A DNA stretch of 64,000 nt from Adiantum capillus-veneris (taxonomy: Eukaryota > Streptophyta > Polypodiopsida > Polypodiales > Pteridaceae), in NCBI GenBank assembly GCA_014529385.2, contig CM043958.1, positions 121,802,817 to 121,866,816 of the forward strand, written 5' to 3'. Numbering within the stretch: the stretch's first letter is position 1; each line of letters begins with the position of its first letter. A program made the position numbers and the translations under genes. The notes under the pieces are model-generated. The model ran no database searches. It was not told where the DNA came from and was given only the letters and a program-made list of their open reading frames with translations. Positions 9,956 to 20,409 of the stretch are shown here, in pieces.

Positions 9956-11070
9956 CTATAAAATACTCCATCCCTCTGATAAAGGATCCTCGTTGGATGG
10001 CCCTCGTGAAGCAGAGGCTTCCCCTTGCCTTTCTTGATCATTCTCCTCCCTAGAGGGCTCATTTCTCTTCATGGCTGGCTCATTCTCCTCCTTGGAAGGC
10101 ACATTTCCTCCCTTACTGGCATAGGCTCCTCCCTAACTGGCTCATTCTCACCCATATCTAGCTCCGGATTCTCCATGCCTTGCTCATTTTTCTTTCTAGC
10201 TGGTTCCTCCCTAACAAGTTCGTGCTCCTCCATAACTATCTATGTTTCTTCCATGACTGCCTCCGGCTTCACCCTGGCCTGCTCATGCCCCTCTGCGGTT
10301 GGCTTAGCCTGCCCATCTATGTCGTTTCTCTCGACCCGTGATCGTGTCCTTCTGTTGTTTTTAGCCCTAGAAGGCTCTGTCTGTCGTGCACGAGGATGGA
10401 GAGGGGGGATGTTAAGAATATCCATGGTTCTACTATCCCAGATAGGTCCTAGTTGAAACAGCCCATCGTAGCGGAAGCGTAGGCTCCAAAGATTGTCAAA
10501 ATCCCATGGCATGATAGTAACGTGGTGTGCATGGGCAGCCAGGATATATCCATCACTTAAGAATTCAACGAGGTAGTCTTCTGCAATTTCTTGCAGGCTG
10601 AGAAGTGCACTGTTGGACCATCGCATGCCCACTCTCCAATGCTCGCAAATCTCTTGCACTACTTGTTGGAAAGGAAGATGTGGAATGGACAGTTGCATGT
10701 GTCGTTCAATCCTATGCAACTCTTGCAAGACACCTCTGTGCGCCTTGTATTTGTGTCTTCTTGCTTGAGTGTGCAAAGAGTCACCTGTTGCCCTTCTAGG
10801 CATGGCCTTTTCACAAGGCATCTCTACAAATAGCATAATAGAAAATGACATGTCATTTTTTGCACAAGGGACTTAAGCTTTCTAAGGTCATCACAAAGCA
10901 AAGAGGTGCACCAATTACGGTTGTATTGCCTCTACTCGCTTGGTACTGACCTCAGAAAAGTATAATAGCATACCTCTATAGTGTGTTTGAAATCTGTGTT
11001 GTGGTATTTTTGGTTTGATCGCAAACACTCTCCTAGGTTTGGCGCTTTCACGAGATTTCTGTACAAACAT
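9956..11070 (-). pseudogene. Divergent histone H3-like protein with long acidic tail
   Basis: Exon 1 (11070-10974, ATG) encodes a 32-residue K/R/P-rich tail. A 150-bp GT-AG intron (10973-10824) joins in phase to exon 2. From about residue 53 the protein follows the H3 histone fold without gaps: LPFQQVVQEI, MRWSNSALLSLQEIAEDYLV and HAHHVTIMPWD match the alpha-1, alpha-2 and alpha-3 regions of H3. RW and AEDYLV are CENH3-like, but loop 1 is not lengthened. The H3 His (HA..VTIMP) and Asp after IMP are kept; the tail lacks the usual K4/K9/K27 contexts. After the fold comes an E/P/R-rich tail that meets a TAG at 10240. Translation past it shows more NEP-x-REE repeats and a one-base shift before a final TAG at 9956, so the tail is damaged or unusually long. 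Element A is inserted at the ATG, cutting off the promoter. H3 would form nucleosomes with H4; function here is inferred. Confidence 0.75.
10886..10952. repeat. Hairpin module inside the H3-like gene intron
   Basis: Arms GGTCATCACAAAGCAAAG (10886-10903) and CTCGCTTGGTACTGACCT (10935-10952) are imperfect inverses and match the module at 30310-30375 in arms and loop (AGGTGCA in both). It lies wholly inside the 150-bp intron. Confidence 0.7.
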
Positions 11071-11071
11071 C
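11067..11071. repeat. Left target-site duplication of element A
   Basis: ACATC directly abuts the TG end of the LTR at 11072 and is repeated exactly at 30251-30255. On the - strand it reads GATGT and contains the ATG of the H3-like gene. Confidence 0.9.
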
Positions 11072-11695
11072 TGTTAAGGCGGTTACGCCGCTAGCGGAAG
11101 CTAAATAGCGAGAACTCAACCAACAACAGAATTTGTCAGACGAGGACGGAGCTTGACCCGCAGGCGCATGGAAACAACTAGGTGGGTGTCAAATCACCTA
11201 CTCGACCTTCTAATGACAATCACTACTAAGGAAATCAAATCTAAGTTCTAAAACACGCAAGTGACTGAAATCCGTACTACGAACGAATGCTATACGAAAC
11301 AGGATCTAGAATCATTGAATCGATCTCAAACTCAAGGGGAAGTCTATACACTAGGTAAGAACAACACCCTAAAGACTTGAACTGCAAAATCAACCTATAA
11401 CCACTCCGTGCGGCAAACGCGTATGAAGACAGGCCGAAAAATACAGGTGACCGAAACTTGACCCCGATGGTACTAATGTGTAGCTCTACTCGTTGTGGTT
11501 CTATAGATATGCTGCATGCTCTATTCCAACACACGAGTTGGAAGAAAACTCACACCGAAGCTCGTAGGAACTTACCACACATAGAAGCCGATAGCGCGCA
11601 CTCTTGGTATCTGTGCGTAGCTCTCACCGTTGCTAACACAATGGTGGTGTTGCTTCTCCAATGGCGGCCCCGTAGCCCGCGTAGCAAGAAGATAA

Positions 11696-11796
<101 letters not shown>

Positions 11797-11866
11797 ACAC
11801 AGTCACGGCGCTCAAAAACTCACTTTGATTAATTATTGAATCTTCCTTAGGTTACAAAACTTTGGC

Positions 11867-11874
11867 TTATATAC
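11867..11874 (-). promoter_or_regulatory. TATA box of 3' LTR
   Basis: TATATAAG on the - strand, 208 bases from the LTR start. The related element E has TATAAAAG at almost the same distance (211 bases) in its LTR, which supports the call. Confidence 0.75.
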
Positions 11875-12082
11875 CTCAGCCTTGGAGGTGAGAACATCTC
11901 TAATTATTTACATCAACAGGTGAAATTACTTCGGGATTACAAGCTGGAAACTCAATTGAGTCCCGTTACTTAATGAATGGCTCAAATCAAAATAAATGTC
12001 GGAAAGACATTTATTACAATCAATGGTTACAAAATGATGGGTGTGAGAAAAAATGTGGGTGTGATCCTCTGCTGGCTCAACA

Positions 12083-12103
12083 CTCCCCCCCTCCGCCTTC
12101 ATG
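12083..12103 (-). other. Polypurine tract of element A
   Basis: On the - strand a purine run, GGCGGAGGGGGGGAG, directly abuts the 3' LTR start TGTTGAG. This is the expected plus-strand primer for reverse transcription. Confidence 0.9.
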
Positions 12104-12131
12104 TCGTCCCTAACATGACTTTTAGGCTTGG

Positions 12132-15100
12132 TCAATAGAGTCCTGTCGTCTTGAGCATCTGCAAATGTGATTCGTAGCGTAGGTTGCCGATGGTCAAGGT
12201 TGGGCCAAATATTTTTCTTTCGTGAGTGAAAAAGCCGGTGTAGAAAGCTTCTTTGAATGTTTGCATGTGGAAGCTAGGCAAAAACATAATTCTTTGGTAT
12301 AAGAGATGTAACACCTTTGGTGATGGCTGCAATGAAAGATCATACATCATATCCGTCACTGTGTCGGCCGTCGATAGTAGACTCGAGGTAGTGGCTTTAT
12401 CTGGCGCGAACACTTCAATGCATGCTAAGAGAGTCCTGCAGATTTTCTTTAGCATCTGACACGAAAGGTCAGGAGAGCCAGTAAAGAGTTTGATGGTGCC
12501 CGTTAGGGTTTTCACCATGTAGGCTTTACCTATTCTCTCTCCTGCCTTTGGTCCTGGCATCCTTGGGTAATTAAGCCAATTTGGCTTCTTTTCTGCAATC
12601 CTGCCATGCTCTTTCCAGCTTCTGACTCTTGGCGCCGGGCAGAAGGTTGCATCCTCCCGAATCTCCTTTGGAGCCTCTACCAAGTAGATGAGGTAGGCTG
12701 GGTATTTGTTCAGCCAACCTTTCCTCCATCTAGGTTGAGAATCTACAATCTTCTTTGATTGTTCATATTTTGTGATGTCGCCTTCGTAAAGAGCGACATA
12801 CTGCTCCTCCTCTATTCTCTTTTTCGTCTTTATCACTTCAAATTTCATCAGAGGGAAAGGCAGGCTGGGTTGCATCCACTCTTCATGGAGCACTTTTGTG
12901 TCTAAACCCTAAAGTCTAATGGAGATGAGGAGTCTCCTTTCCCATTCCATTTCCGCCTTGGCACTTTCCTCTGTTGACTTTTCTATTTGGTCCTGGAGCC
13001 GTTGTTCTTCTTCTTCAGAGATTCCTGAAGTCGAGGCCACTTCTTGAACTGGGACTGGATCTTCAATTGTGGTTGCCTCTCCAGTTTCTGGTAGCTCTAT
13101 GGCTGCTCCCCCTGCTTCTTCTTGTGGTGGCTCTGTTTCTCTTCTTTGTTGCTTTTGGAGGTCTTGGAGCTGTTTGCGGAGGGCCTCATTTTCTGTCCTT
13201 AGTGTTTGGTTTTCTGATGTGAGCCTCTCCTCTGCAGCCAATGATCCCTCCACCATGTGCAATCTTTGCACTTGCTCTAACCTTAGCTCTCTTTGCAAAC
13301 TTTTGACCTGATCTTCTAGAGCTGGTACGAGGGCTCCCTCTTGTTCTATTCCTGCTCTGCTAGCTCTAGGGGTGGTCCTGAGTCTCATGATTGTCCTTTC
13401 TTGAAGTTCGACTCTTTCCCTTAGCTCAATGAGCTCATCCTTGGCTGCCTCCAGCTCATCTTCTATTCGCTCCTTTTCTTCCTGTGAACTTGTTACCTCT
13501 CTTGAAGCTTCGGCTAGTTGGAGTATCAAGCCGTCTCTCTCGTTTTCTGCGTCGTAGAGTGATGCTTTATGACTTTCAGATTTAGTCATAGCATTCTCTA
13601 ACTTCTTCTGCAACTCTGCTTCCTTTTGTTTTGCTGTCTCAATTGCTACTTCCTTTGCTCTGGATCTTTCTTTAATCTTGCTGAGCAGTTCATGCACCAT
13701 GTGCATGTCTTTTTCATCTTCATCTGTCAACTTGACAGCTCTTTCTGCCACCACCTCCAATGGCTTCGGCTCTTCTAGTATGTTTTGTTCGTCCATTTTC
13801 TCTATACTCTCCATTGTTCCTTTTGTCTTTTCCTTCGTCCCTTTCCGATCATCTTGTTTTCGTAGGGATATCCCATAAACTGCCTCCAGGGCCTCTTCTT
13901 CACTGTACCCGATCGCTACCATATCCTCATAATCATCTTTCTTTTGCTGAACTGGATCTATCTTCTTTCCCTTGGTCCCGGCCTCCGGCTTTTCCATAAC
14001 TTCTGTTTCTATTTCTATTGTGGTCTCCTCCACAATAATTTCCGTCTTCTTCGGGCTTGGTACATCAGTAAAGGAGGGCTGATTGTCCTCAGTCATCTTG
14101 GCTTTTCCTTTGTTTGCTTGCCCGTCTTTCTCTCGAAGTTCAGTAGACTCATCTACTTCCTTCTTCTCCTTGTCGTCCTTTTTCAGCTCAGCTTTTAAAA
14201 GTTGTACTTCCTCTTCAGTATAAGGCTCGACAGGTTGCTGCTCCAGTATGGCCTCTGACTCCTCATAAGCTCTAATATATTGATCATATTGATCAACATG
14301 TGGCCTGGCAGAGCTGGTTCCGACTTTAGTGGGGTCTGGCACCCACATTTCTTCAAAGTCCCCCTTTAGAGCTCTTTCCGCTCTAAACTGCTCCACCAGC
14401 CTTTCCATTCTTGCGGCTTTTTGACTTTTGGTTTGCTTGGGATCAGCCTTCTTCTTCACTTTCTTCTTGAGCGGCTCGTCCACAGCCTCTTCAGGTTCTG
14501 AAACTATTTCTAGTTTTCGGCGTGCTCTTGTGGACGCCCTCTTGGATACTTCTTGCTATTCTTTCTCTTCATCGGCTTCTCTAAGCCACTCATTCTGGGA
14601 GGGAATCTGTGGCCCTTGATCCCTAGCTCCAATAGCTTCATAAGCTATTCTTGTTAGGATTTCTCCTCCTCCTATGTACTTTGGCTTCTGGTTGTGCATG
14701 GCAATTACTTGCTCGTGGATGTATTGAGCATAATTCACCTCTTTTGGCATGTTGCTCTTCAGTGCCCATGTGATGGTTGTCGCAATGGCATGGGGTGGTG
14801 TAGTATACTTCTACGGTCTTTTACTGCACACATGGAAAAACTGGTTGTATAATCGGCAAAGGGTTGCCGCTCGTTGATCTGCCATATCTCCGTAGGTTGT
14901 ATTTTGTTTCTTTGATCCATAGACCTCTATGGCCTCCCTTCTTTCTCTGACAGAACTCCCTTTGTTGTGCAGCTTCAATGCATCTGCAATGAGCTGTGGA
15001 GTGATCTGTACTTCAACTGTTTCTCTATCCATGGCTGTCAAAGTGGCTTTCCCATCCTTCTGAATGGATGTTGCCAACTCATACACTCTTCTTGTGTCTA

Positions 15101-15440
15101 CACCTGATGGTCTAGAGGTGAAGAACCTGTGTAAGTCAACCTTTTCCAGGTATCTGCTGATGTTCTCTGATCTGCTATAATCCACTAATTCTCGTGGGAT
15201 CATAGGTACATCGACCGATTGCCCTTGAGGATCTCTGAAAGTCCCCTGGTAGATCTTTATTCCCTCTTTTTCTAGTACTGCTTCCTCCAACCAAGTCTTG
15301 GTTGGCTTGAGGGTTTCTTTTGGAATATCAAAAGGTTCTGCTTCTGCAAGAGCATCCTTGATGGTTGGTCTTTTTCTCTTAGTTGCCGATGACTTAGCGG
15401 AATCCATGGATCCTGTAACTCTAATTACAGAAGTTAGCAT
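12132..15440 (-). pseudogene. ORF2 of element A: 1,103-codon coiled-coil protein with three TAG stops
   Basis: One reading frame runs from ATG at 15440 (a second ATG 12 codons in, MDSAKSS) to 12132, broken only by TAG at 14811, 14556 and 12909. The frame resumes without shift each time. The first ~300 residues contain VEVQITPQLIADALKL, resembling the 'putative plant transposon protein' domain found in extra ORFs of large plant Ty3 elements. The centre (about 14.1-13.1 kb) is highly charged and heptad-like, a predicted long coiled coil. The C-terminal ~250 residues (PRWRKGWLNKYPAYLIYLVEA, KAYMVKTLTGTIKLF, RIMFLPSFHMQTFKEAFYTG) match the protein at 56.1-56.7 kb in element E, so the domain is conserved in the family. 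No membrane segment is obvious. Function unknown; an envelope-position protein by location only. Confidence 0.75.
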
Positions 15441-18219
15441 CTTTTTAGTACTGAAAGCCGAAATGAAGCTTTTAACTATTCAAATGACTTGAAAATTGAA
15501 ACATGAGCTATTCAGGGCCTAAGGATGCAATGTAGGTGAAAAAATATGCAAACTGGGCTCAAAAACATGCTTGAGACATCATACGCGTATGATGTCTTTT
15601 GTGTCAGAATGACTTCATATTGGTTGTGCTTGTAGCTGATAGTGTATACATGAGTGTCATATGCTTGGATTTGAGTTTGGATCCCATTTGGTCAAGTTTT
15701 GGCCAGTTTAGTCCAGTTCAGGCTCTTGGCAAAATCTTGAAAGGGAAATGGATTTTATGATCCAAATTGGATAAAACTTGGTGGTTCACCTTCAAATGGC
15801 ATGTAGATCACTTCTGTTTGGTGGTTGAAGCCCTGAGGTGCCAAAATCACATAGTGAGACATCATACGCGTATGATGTCTTTTGGTGCATTTTTGGACCA
15901 ATTTTCTCTATAAGCTTGGTTTTGGCTTTAGATAGGCTTATTCAGTGGATTTATCAAGTTTGGATAGAATTTGGACTAAAAATGGCTCTGGAGACATCAT
16001 ACGCGTATGATGTCTTTTTTGTCAATTTTTCATGGGATTGGTTCTGTGGACTCTCCATGTGCTAGTGAAGGACTATTTATACTCAAATCTTGGTTTGGAC
16101 TTGAATATGTTGGATTTGGGACAAAAATAGGCTTTGTATGAAGGATTTTCTCTTAATTGGGCTAATGGGGTGATCCACCTAACCAAATGGTTCCAAACTT
16201 CATATGTAGCATGTATTAGATATATATAATGGATGTATGATGACAAATGAGCATTTTTTGCTCTGTAAGTGCAAATAGACATCATACGCGTATGATGTTT
16301 TTTGTGTCAAAATGGTGCTTTTTGGTTCCAGATAGCTTGTAGATGTGTTAATCAACAATCCTACAAAGTTTCAATGAGTTTGGAGTTATTTTGACAAAAT
16401 TAGGACCAAAAATCAATTTTTTGGCCTACTTTGCGTCTTTTTGGCTTTCCTTGGGTTTTCTAACTCCAATTCTCATGATACTTGGTTCATAGGATGTGAT
16501 TAACATGTGGAATGAGGCTATGCACTCAAATGTTGAAATGGATGTGAAAATCATGTGTGAGACATCATACGCGTATGATGTCTTTTCTTGAAATGTTGGT
16601 CTTTTTGTGCAAAGAATGCTTTGTGCTAGTGCCCTAAGCCCTGCTAACTAGTTTTCAACTTAAAAAGTCATCAGTTTAGCTAAAAAGCCCCCTTATAGGC
16701 ATTTCAGTCTCCGAAGTCGTCTTTTTGCCTTGGAGTTGAATTTCTTCAACTTTTCTTTTCGAGAGTTGCATTTCCAGCTCATTGGATATGTTGTGAAGCC
16801 ACCTATTTGGTTGAACTTGACTTTGGCTCCCCGTTCTCCATCTTTCTCCATTTGGTTGCCCGAAAGCGTCTTTTTCACCATCGGTAAGTGAATCAGCTTT
16901 CTTTTGGGTTTTGCTTGCAAACATAAGTCATCCATGTATATTTGAAGCTGCTTGTGAAGTTTCATGTCATTTGGTCGTCAATTTTAGCCGTTATGCCAAA
17001 ATGACGCTTTGTGTGTCCGCAGCCGAATCGGTTTTTCCGACCTACTTTTGGTGATCCAAACCCGGAGATACTCCATGGTTGCATTGACCTCGATGTTGTT
17101 AAGCTTCCTAAGAAGTTTTGTGTCGTTCCGACAACTTTTTTCTGTTTGCCTCTTGCAGGCTCTGTTGACCTAGGGTTTTTCCAGTCGTTCTTTCTCGAGC
17201 TTTGAGTGCTAGAAACTCATCTCCTATACTAGGGTAACCCACTTCTAAGTTCTTGCAAGGTTTGGTTAGGCGGTTGTGCCCCTACCTAGCGTTCCTCCCC
17301 ATTCCCCGTCTGCTCTTGTTTCTTGGTTTTGGTGAGTTTTCGCGACAAAAGTTAACGATAAGCATCAAAAGCTTATGGCAACGAGTCTACCTCTCATGTC
17401 TGGTGTCCTCTGATCTCTCGTAGCAGTCGTAGAAGGCGGTAGAAGGTTGGATGCTCCTGTGTGCTCTTTGCTCTCTCCAAGAAGGTAATAGTGGAAATGA
17501 GCTTGATAGTGAAGTGAAAAATACTTAACTTCGGGCTTCTCGGATCACTTGTTACCAAATTTGACATGTGCTCCTATCTCGTCGTGAAATGCACTTTAGG
17601 ATTTGAAATTTCTCAATTTGGACTCCGTTTGACCTGTTTCTGAGAAATCTGTCCACTTTGCCAAAATTCTGTCATTTCGGGCTTTCCGCAACTTTTTCAG
17701 AATTGTACCCAATTTTTATCCTGGGTTTCCCTTGTCATTAGGACCATCACCGTCTATTCTTTTCTTTTTTCCGATCTCATTTCACCTACTTTTTTATTTT
17801 TCTTTTATTTTTATTAAGAAAATCATAAAAAATAAAGAAAATAGCAAATTGAAGCCAAAAAATTCCAAACATACACGATAAATAGCTGGTAACCCTGTGT
17901 ATATGAATATACACTTCTTTGTGATTTCTGGACTTGGATTACCACTTTTTTCCACTTTTTAGCTCCAAAAACACTCTTATTTAGTGATATTTACACATCT
18001 AGAGACCCAAATTCATCATTTGATCTCTTCTTGTTGCAAAACAAGGTATATAAGGGCATAAATATTATCAATATCCGCAATCAAACATAAAAAATTGCAA
18101 AATCATGTAAGACACTGCCCTTGTAATATAATTTTTGTTTTTCTTTGTTTTTCCCGCTTGTAGCTGCTTTGTAGCTCCTGTATACCTCCCCCCCTCCTAG
18201 TTTGAGTCCTCCCGGACGA
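15441..18219 (-). other. 2.8-kb untranslated spacer of element A
   Basis: Lies between the end of gag-pol (18220) and the ATG of ORF2. No long open frame. The ORF2-proximal kilobase carries five palindromes. A ~90-codon open stretch at 16676-16965 (-) includes IYMDDL and shares a 17-base identity with the RT catalytic region, but is otherwise unlike RT. The part near 17.8 kb is an A/T-rich tract. The spacing of palindromes mirrors that of the 5' leader, so this may be a second leader, for instance for a subgenomic ORF2 transcript. Confidence 0.6.
15574..16583. repeat. Five 24-bp palindromes in the spacer of element A
   Basis: Each is AGACATCATACG followed by its exact reverse complement. Copies: 15574-15597, 15857-15880, 15992-16015, 16277-16300 (one mismatch) and 16560-16583. 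Start-to-start spacings are 283, 135, 285 and 283. On the + strand most copies are followed by a T run. The RNA could fold as a 10-bp stem with a self-complementary CGCG loop. Confidence 0.95.
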
Positions 18220-20409
18220 CTATGAAGTGTTTGTGGGTGAAGCATTGTAGTTGTTTTGGTCATAAGTTCCCAATGCAATTGTAGAGCGATGATACAACAG
18301 TCTTTCCAATAAAGCTGCTCTTTGTTTGATTGATGGATTGGTGGTCGGGTTTTGGGTTGGTTTTGGCAATTTGGTAGTAGAATCAGTAGATGGATTCTTC
18401 GTTACCTTGTTGTCTTTTTTCACAATCCAAATCTGCTTCCGCTTTGCTTGTACTTGCCTCAAACTCTTTGCGACCCAAACCTGCTTTGTTCTGTGTGTTG
18501 ATTTCCTCACCTTGAAATACCTAGGAGTTTCCGTTGATTGTATTGAAGGGATTTCCTGTTTACAAATCTTTGGGATCCAAATTTGCTTGCTGTAGCTTTG
18601 TGCCGTCATGAACTTCTTTGGAATCCAGATCTGTTTCACTGTCCTTGATTGTCGGGGATCACTCTGTTGTCTGGTATTGAAGACTCTGTTTGTGTTTTCT
18701 GGCACAGCCTTTTTTGGTCTCCATACCAACGTTGACTCCGTTTTATCCCAAGGTTGAGCTGTTATATTATTGCTTGTCTTCCTTATCCAATGTTGAGAGT
18801 TCCTCGTCGACGAGCAATCCAGTTGTGTAGAAACTTTTGGTTGCCATTGCTTCTTCTTTTTCTCTGTTTGTTGTTTGCCCTTGTCTGTGGATTCTTCCTT
18901 TGGAGTTGGCTCTGCTCCTTTGGTGAACTTAACTGATTGACTTTCACCTTCGTATTTGATAAGCACTGATTTAGAACTCCAGTCAATCATTGCATTGTAT
19001 TGCTTCTGCCATGGTTGTCCTAGCAATAATGGATGTTGTGTAGCTTGGTCTTCAACCACGTAAAACATATGAGGATACACATAATGGTTAATCTGTATAT
19101 GTAAAACTGTGCATCCGACAGTTTTGATTGAATTCTCAGAGTAACTTTTTAACTCTTGCTTGGCAGTTTGTAATTTCGTGTCATTTGTCAATTGTCTATA
19201 CAAACTGAGTGAAAGTAGGTTAGCTTGAGCTCCTGAATCCAATAGTGCTCTGGCTTTGATTTGGTTGGTCCCTACTTTGCATTCAATGATGGGTTCTTCT
19301 TTGTCATTCCCCATTTCTGTTATACTAACTGCGTTTATTCGTATTGCTCCTTCATTGCGCTGTTTTTGACGCAGTAGTCTTCTTTTCTCCATTCTTTCCT
19401 TCGCCTCAGCTTGCGCTTCCTCTACAATCTTTTTCTTTTTTTGGACACGCAGCTTTTCTTGATGTATTTTGAGAAGCATGTCTTGTGTTAGCGGCAACAG
19501 ATACTTTTTCACTCTGCATCCACTAATCCAATTGGGCATTTCTTCTCCGTCTAATGTAGCAAGCTTGACGGCTCCACTTGGTGATAGATCTTTAATCACC
19601 AGAGGTCCCATCCCTCGCTTTTTAAGCTTCTTAGCATGCTGTTTCAGAGTGTAAACTAGGACATAGTCCCCAACTTTAAACTCTTTAGTCCGCACATGCT
19701 TATCAAAAAATTCCTTTTGTCGCCTTTTTTTAGCGTAGATGGAAGCTACTGCTTTTAGGCGAAGCTCATCTAGCTTTTCCAGGTCATCTAATCTATCAGA
19801 GAGCTCGTGCCCTGTCCACTCTAGATCCTTAGCCACCCTGAAGGTTGAAATCAAGAATTCTATTGGTAAGATAGCATTTAGCCCAAAAACCATGTTATAT
19901 GGGGTCGTTCCTATTGATGTTTTATATGCTACCCTATATGCCCATAATGTTGAATGCAACTTCTGGTCCCAGTCAGTTCTCGACTCAGATACAATCTTCG
20001 GAAGGACTGTGCATATGGTTTTGTTTGTTGCTTCAGCTTGTCCGTTTGCTTGTGGATGATACGGGGCTGATTTCCTATGGATTACCATGAATTCATCTAG
20101 AAGGATCTTTATCACTTCATTTATAAAATGTGTGCCTCGATCACTCACAATTTCTATTGGCAATCCATATCGTACAAAGACGTATTCATATAGAAATTGT
20201 GCCGTGGTCCTGGCATTTGCTTTTTGAGTTGCCTTTGCTTCGACCCACTTTGTTAGATAGTTTGTAGCCACAATGATGTATTGTGCATGAGTCTTATATG
20301 CAGGAGGTGAAATGGGTCCGACATAATCAATCCCCCATTTTGCAAAAGCTCTTGCCCCCATCATTGGTCTAAGCGGCATATCATCTCTTTTAAGTGGTAC
20401 TTTGGTCCG
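18220..20409 (-). CDS. Integrase core, second protease-like domain and W-motif tail of element A
   Basis: This segment follows the TAG at 20410 in the same frame. From its first ATG (20379): integrase core with WGIDYVGP (first Asp, about residue 18), SDRGTHF (Asp 80) and NGQAEATNK (Glu 116), a D-D-35-E spacing; integrase C-terminal domain (FKVGDYVLVYTLKQHAKKL, WISGCRVKKYL, about 235-300). Then a retropepsin-like domain, ALLDSGAQANLLS (about 379-391) with LLLGQPW (about 451) as the second conserved strand. Last, about residues 505-660 carry eight x-Q/V-x-W-x-x-K motifs (KQWQPK, QHWIRK, LVWRPK, KQIWIPK twice, KQVWVAK, KQIWIVK and a weaker one). Integration of the cDNA is the core role; roles of the second protease and tail are unknown. 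Element E preserves the same order. Confidence 0.85.
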   Translation of the reverse strand, partial: RTKVPLKRDDMPLRPMMGARAFAKWGIDYVGPISPPAYKTHAQYIIVATNYLTKWVEAKATQKANARTTAQFLYEYVFVRYGLPIEIVSDRGTHFINEVIKILLDEFMVIHRKSAPYHPQANGQAEATNKTICTVLPKIVSESRTDWDQKLHSTLWAYRVAYKTSIGTTPYNMVFGLNAILPIEFLISTFRVAKDLEWTGHELSDRLDDLEKLDELRLKAVASIYAKKRRQKEFFDKHVRTKEFKVGDYVLVYTLKQHAKKLKKRGMGPLVIKDLSPSGAVKLATLDGEEMPNWISGCRVKKYLLPLTQDMLLKIHQEKLRVQKKKKIVEEAQAEAKERMEKRRLLRQKQRNEGAIRINAVSITEMGNDKEEPIIECKVGTNQIKARALLDSGAQANLLSLSLYRQLTNDTKLQTAKQELKSYSENSIKTVGCTVLHIQINHYVYPHMFYVVEDQATQHPLLLGQPWQKQYNAMIDWSSKSVLIKYEGESQSVKFTKGAEPTPKEESTDKGKQQTEKKKKQWQPKVSTQLDCSSTRNSQHWIRKTSNNITAQPWDKTESTLVWRPKKAVPENTNRVFNTRQQSDPRQSRTVKQIWIPKKFMTAQSYSKQIWIPKICKQEIPSIQSTETPRYFKVRKSTHRTKQVWVAKSLRQVQAKRKQIWIVKKDNKVTKNPSTDSTTKLPKPTQNPTTNPSIKQRAALLERLLYHRSTIALGTYDQNNYNASPTNTS

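Noticed and set aside
10025-10456. + strand 143-codon frame with hydrophobic look
   Set aside because: Exact antisense of the acidic tail and C-terminal fold of the H3-like gene, which has clear homology.
12974-14198. Several + strand open frames rich in leucine, serine and phenylalanine
   Set aside because: They are antisense to the coiled-coil part of ORF2 of element A and show no domain.
15574-16583. Palindromes as target-site or terminal repeats of small insertions
   Set aside because: Palindromes recur at matched spacings in two blocks of one element, with no duplicated flanks around individual copies.
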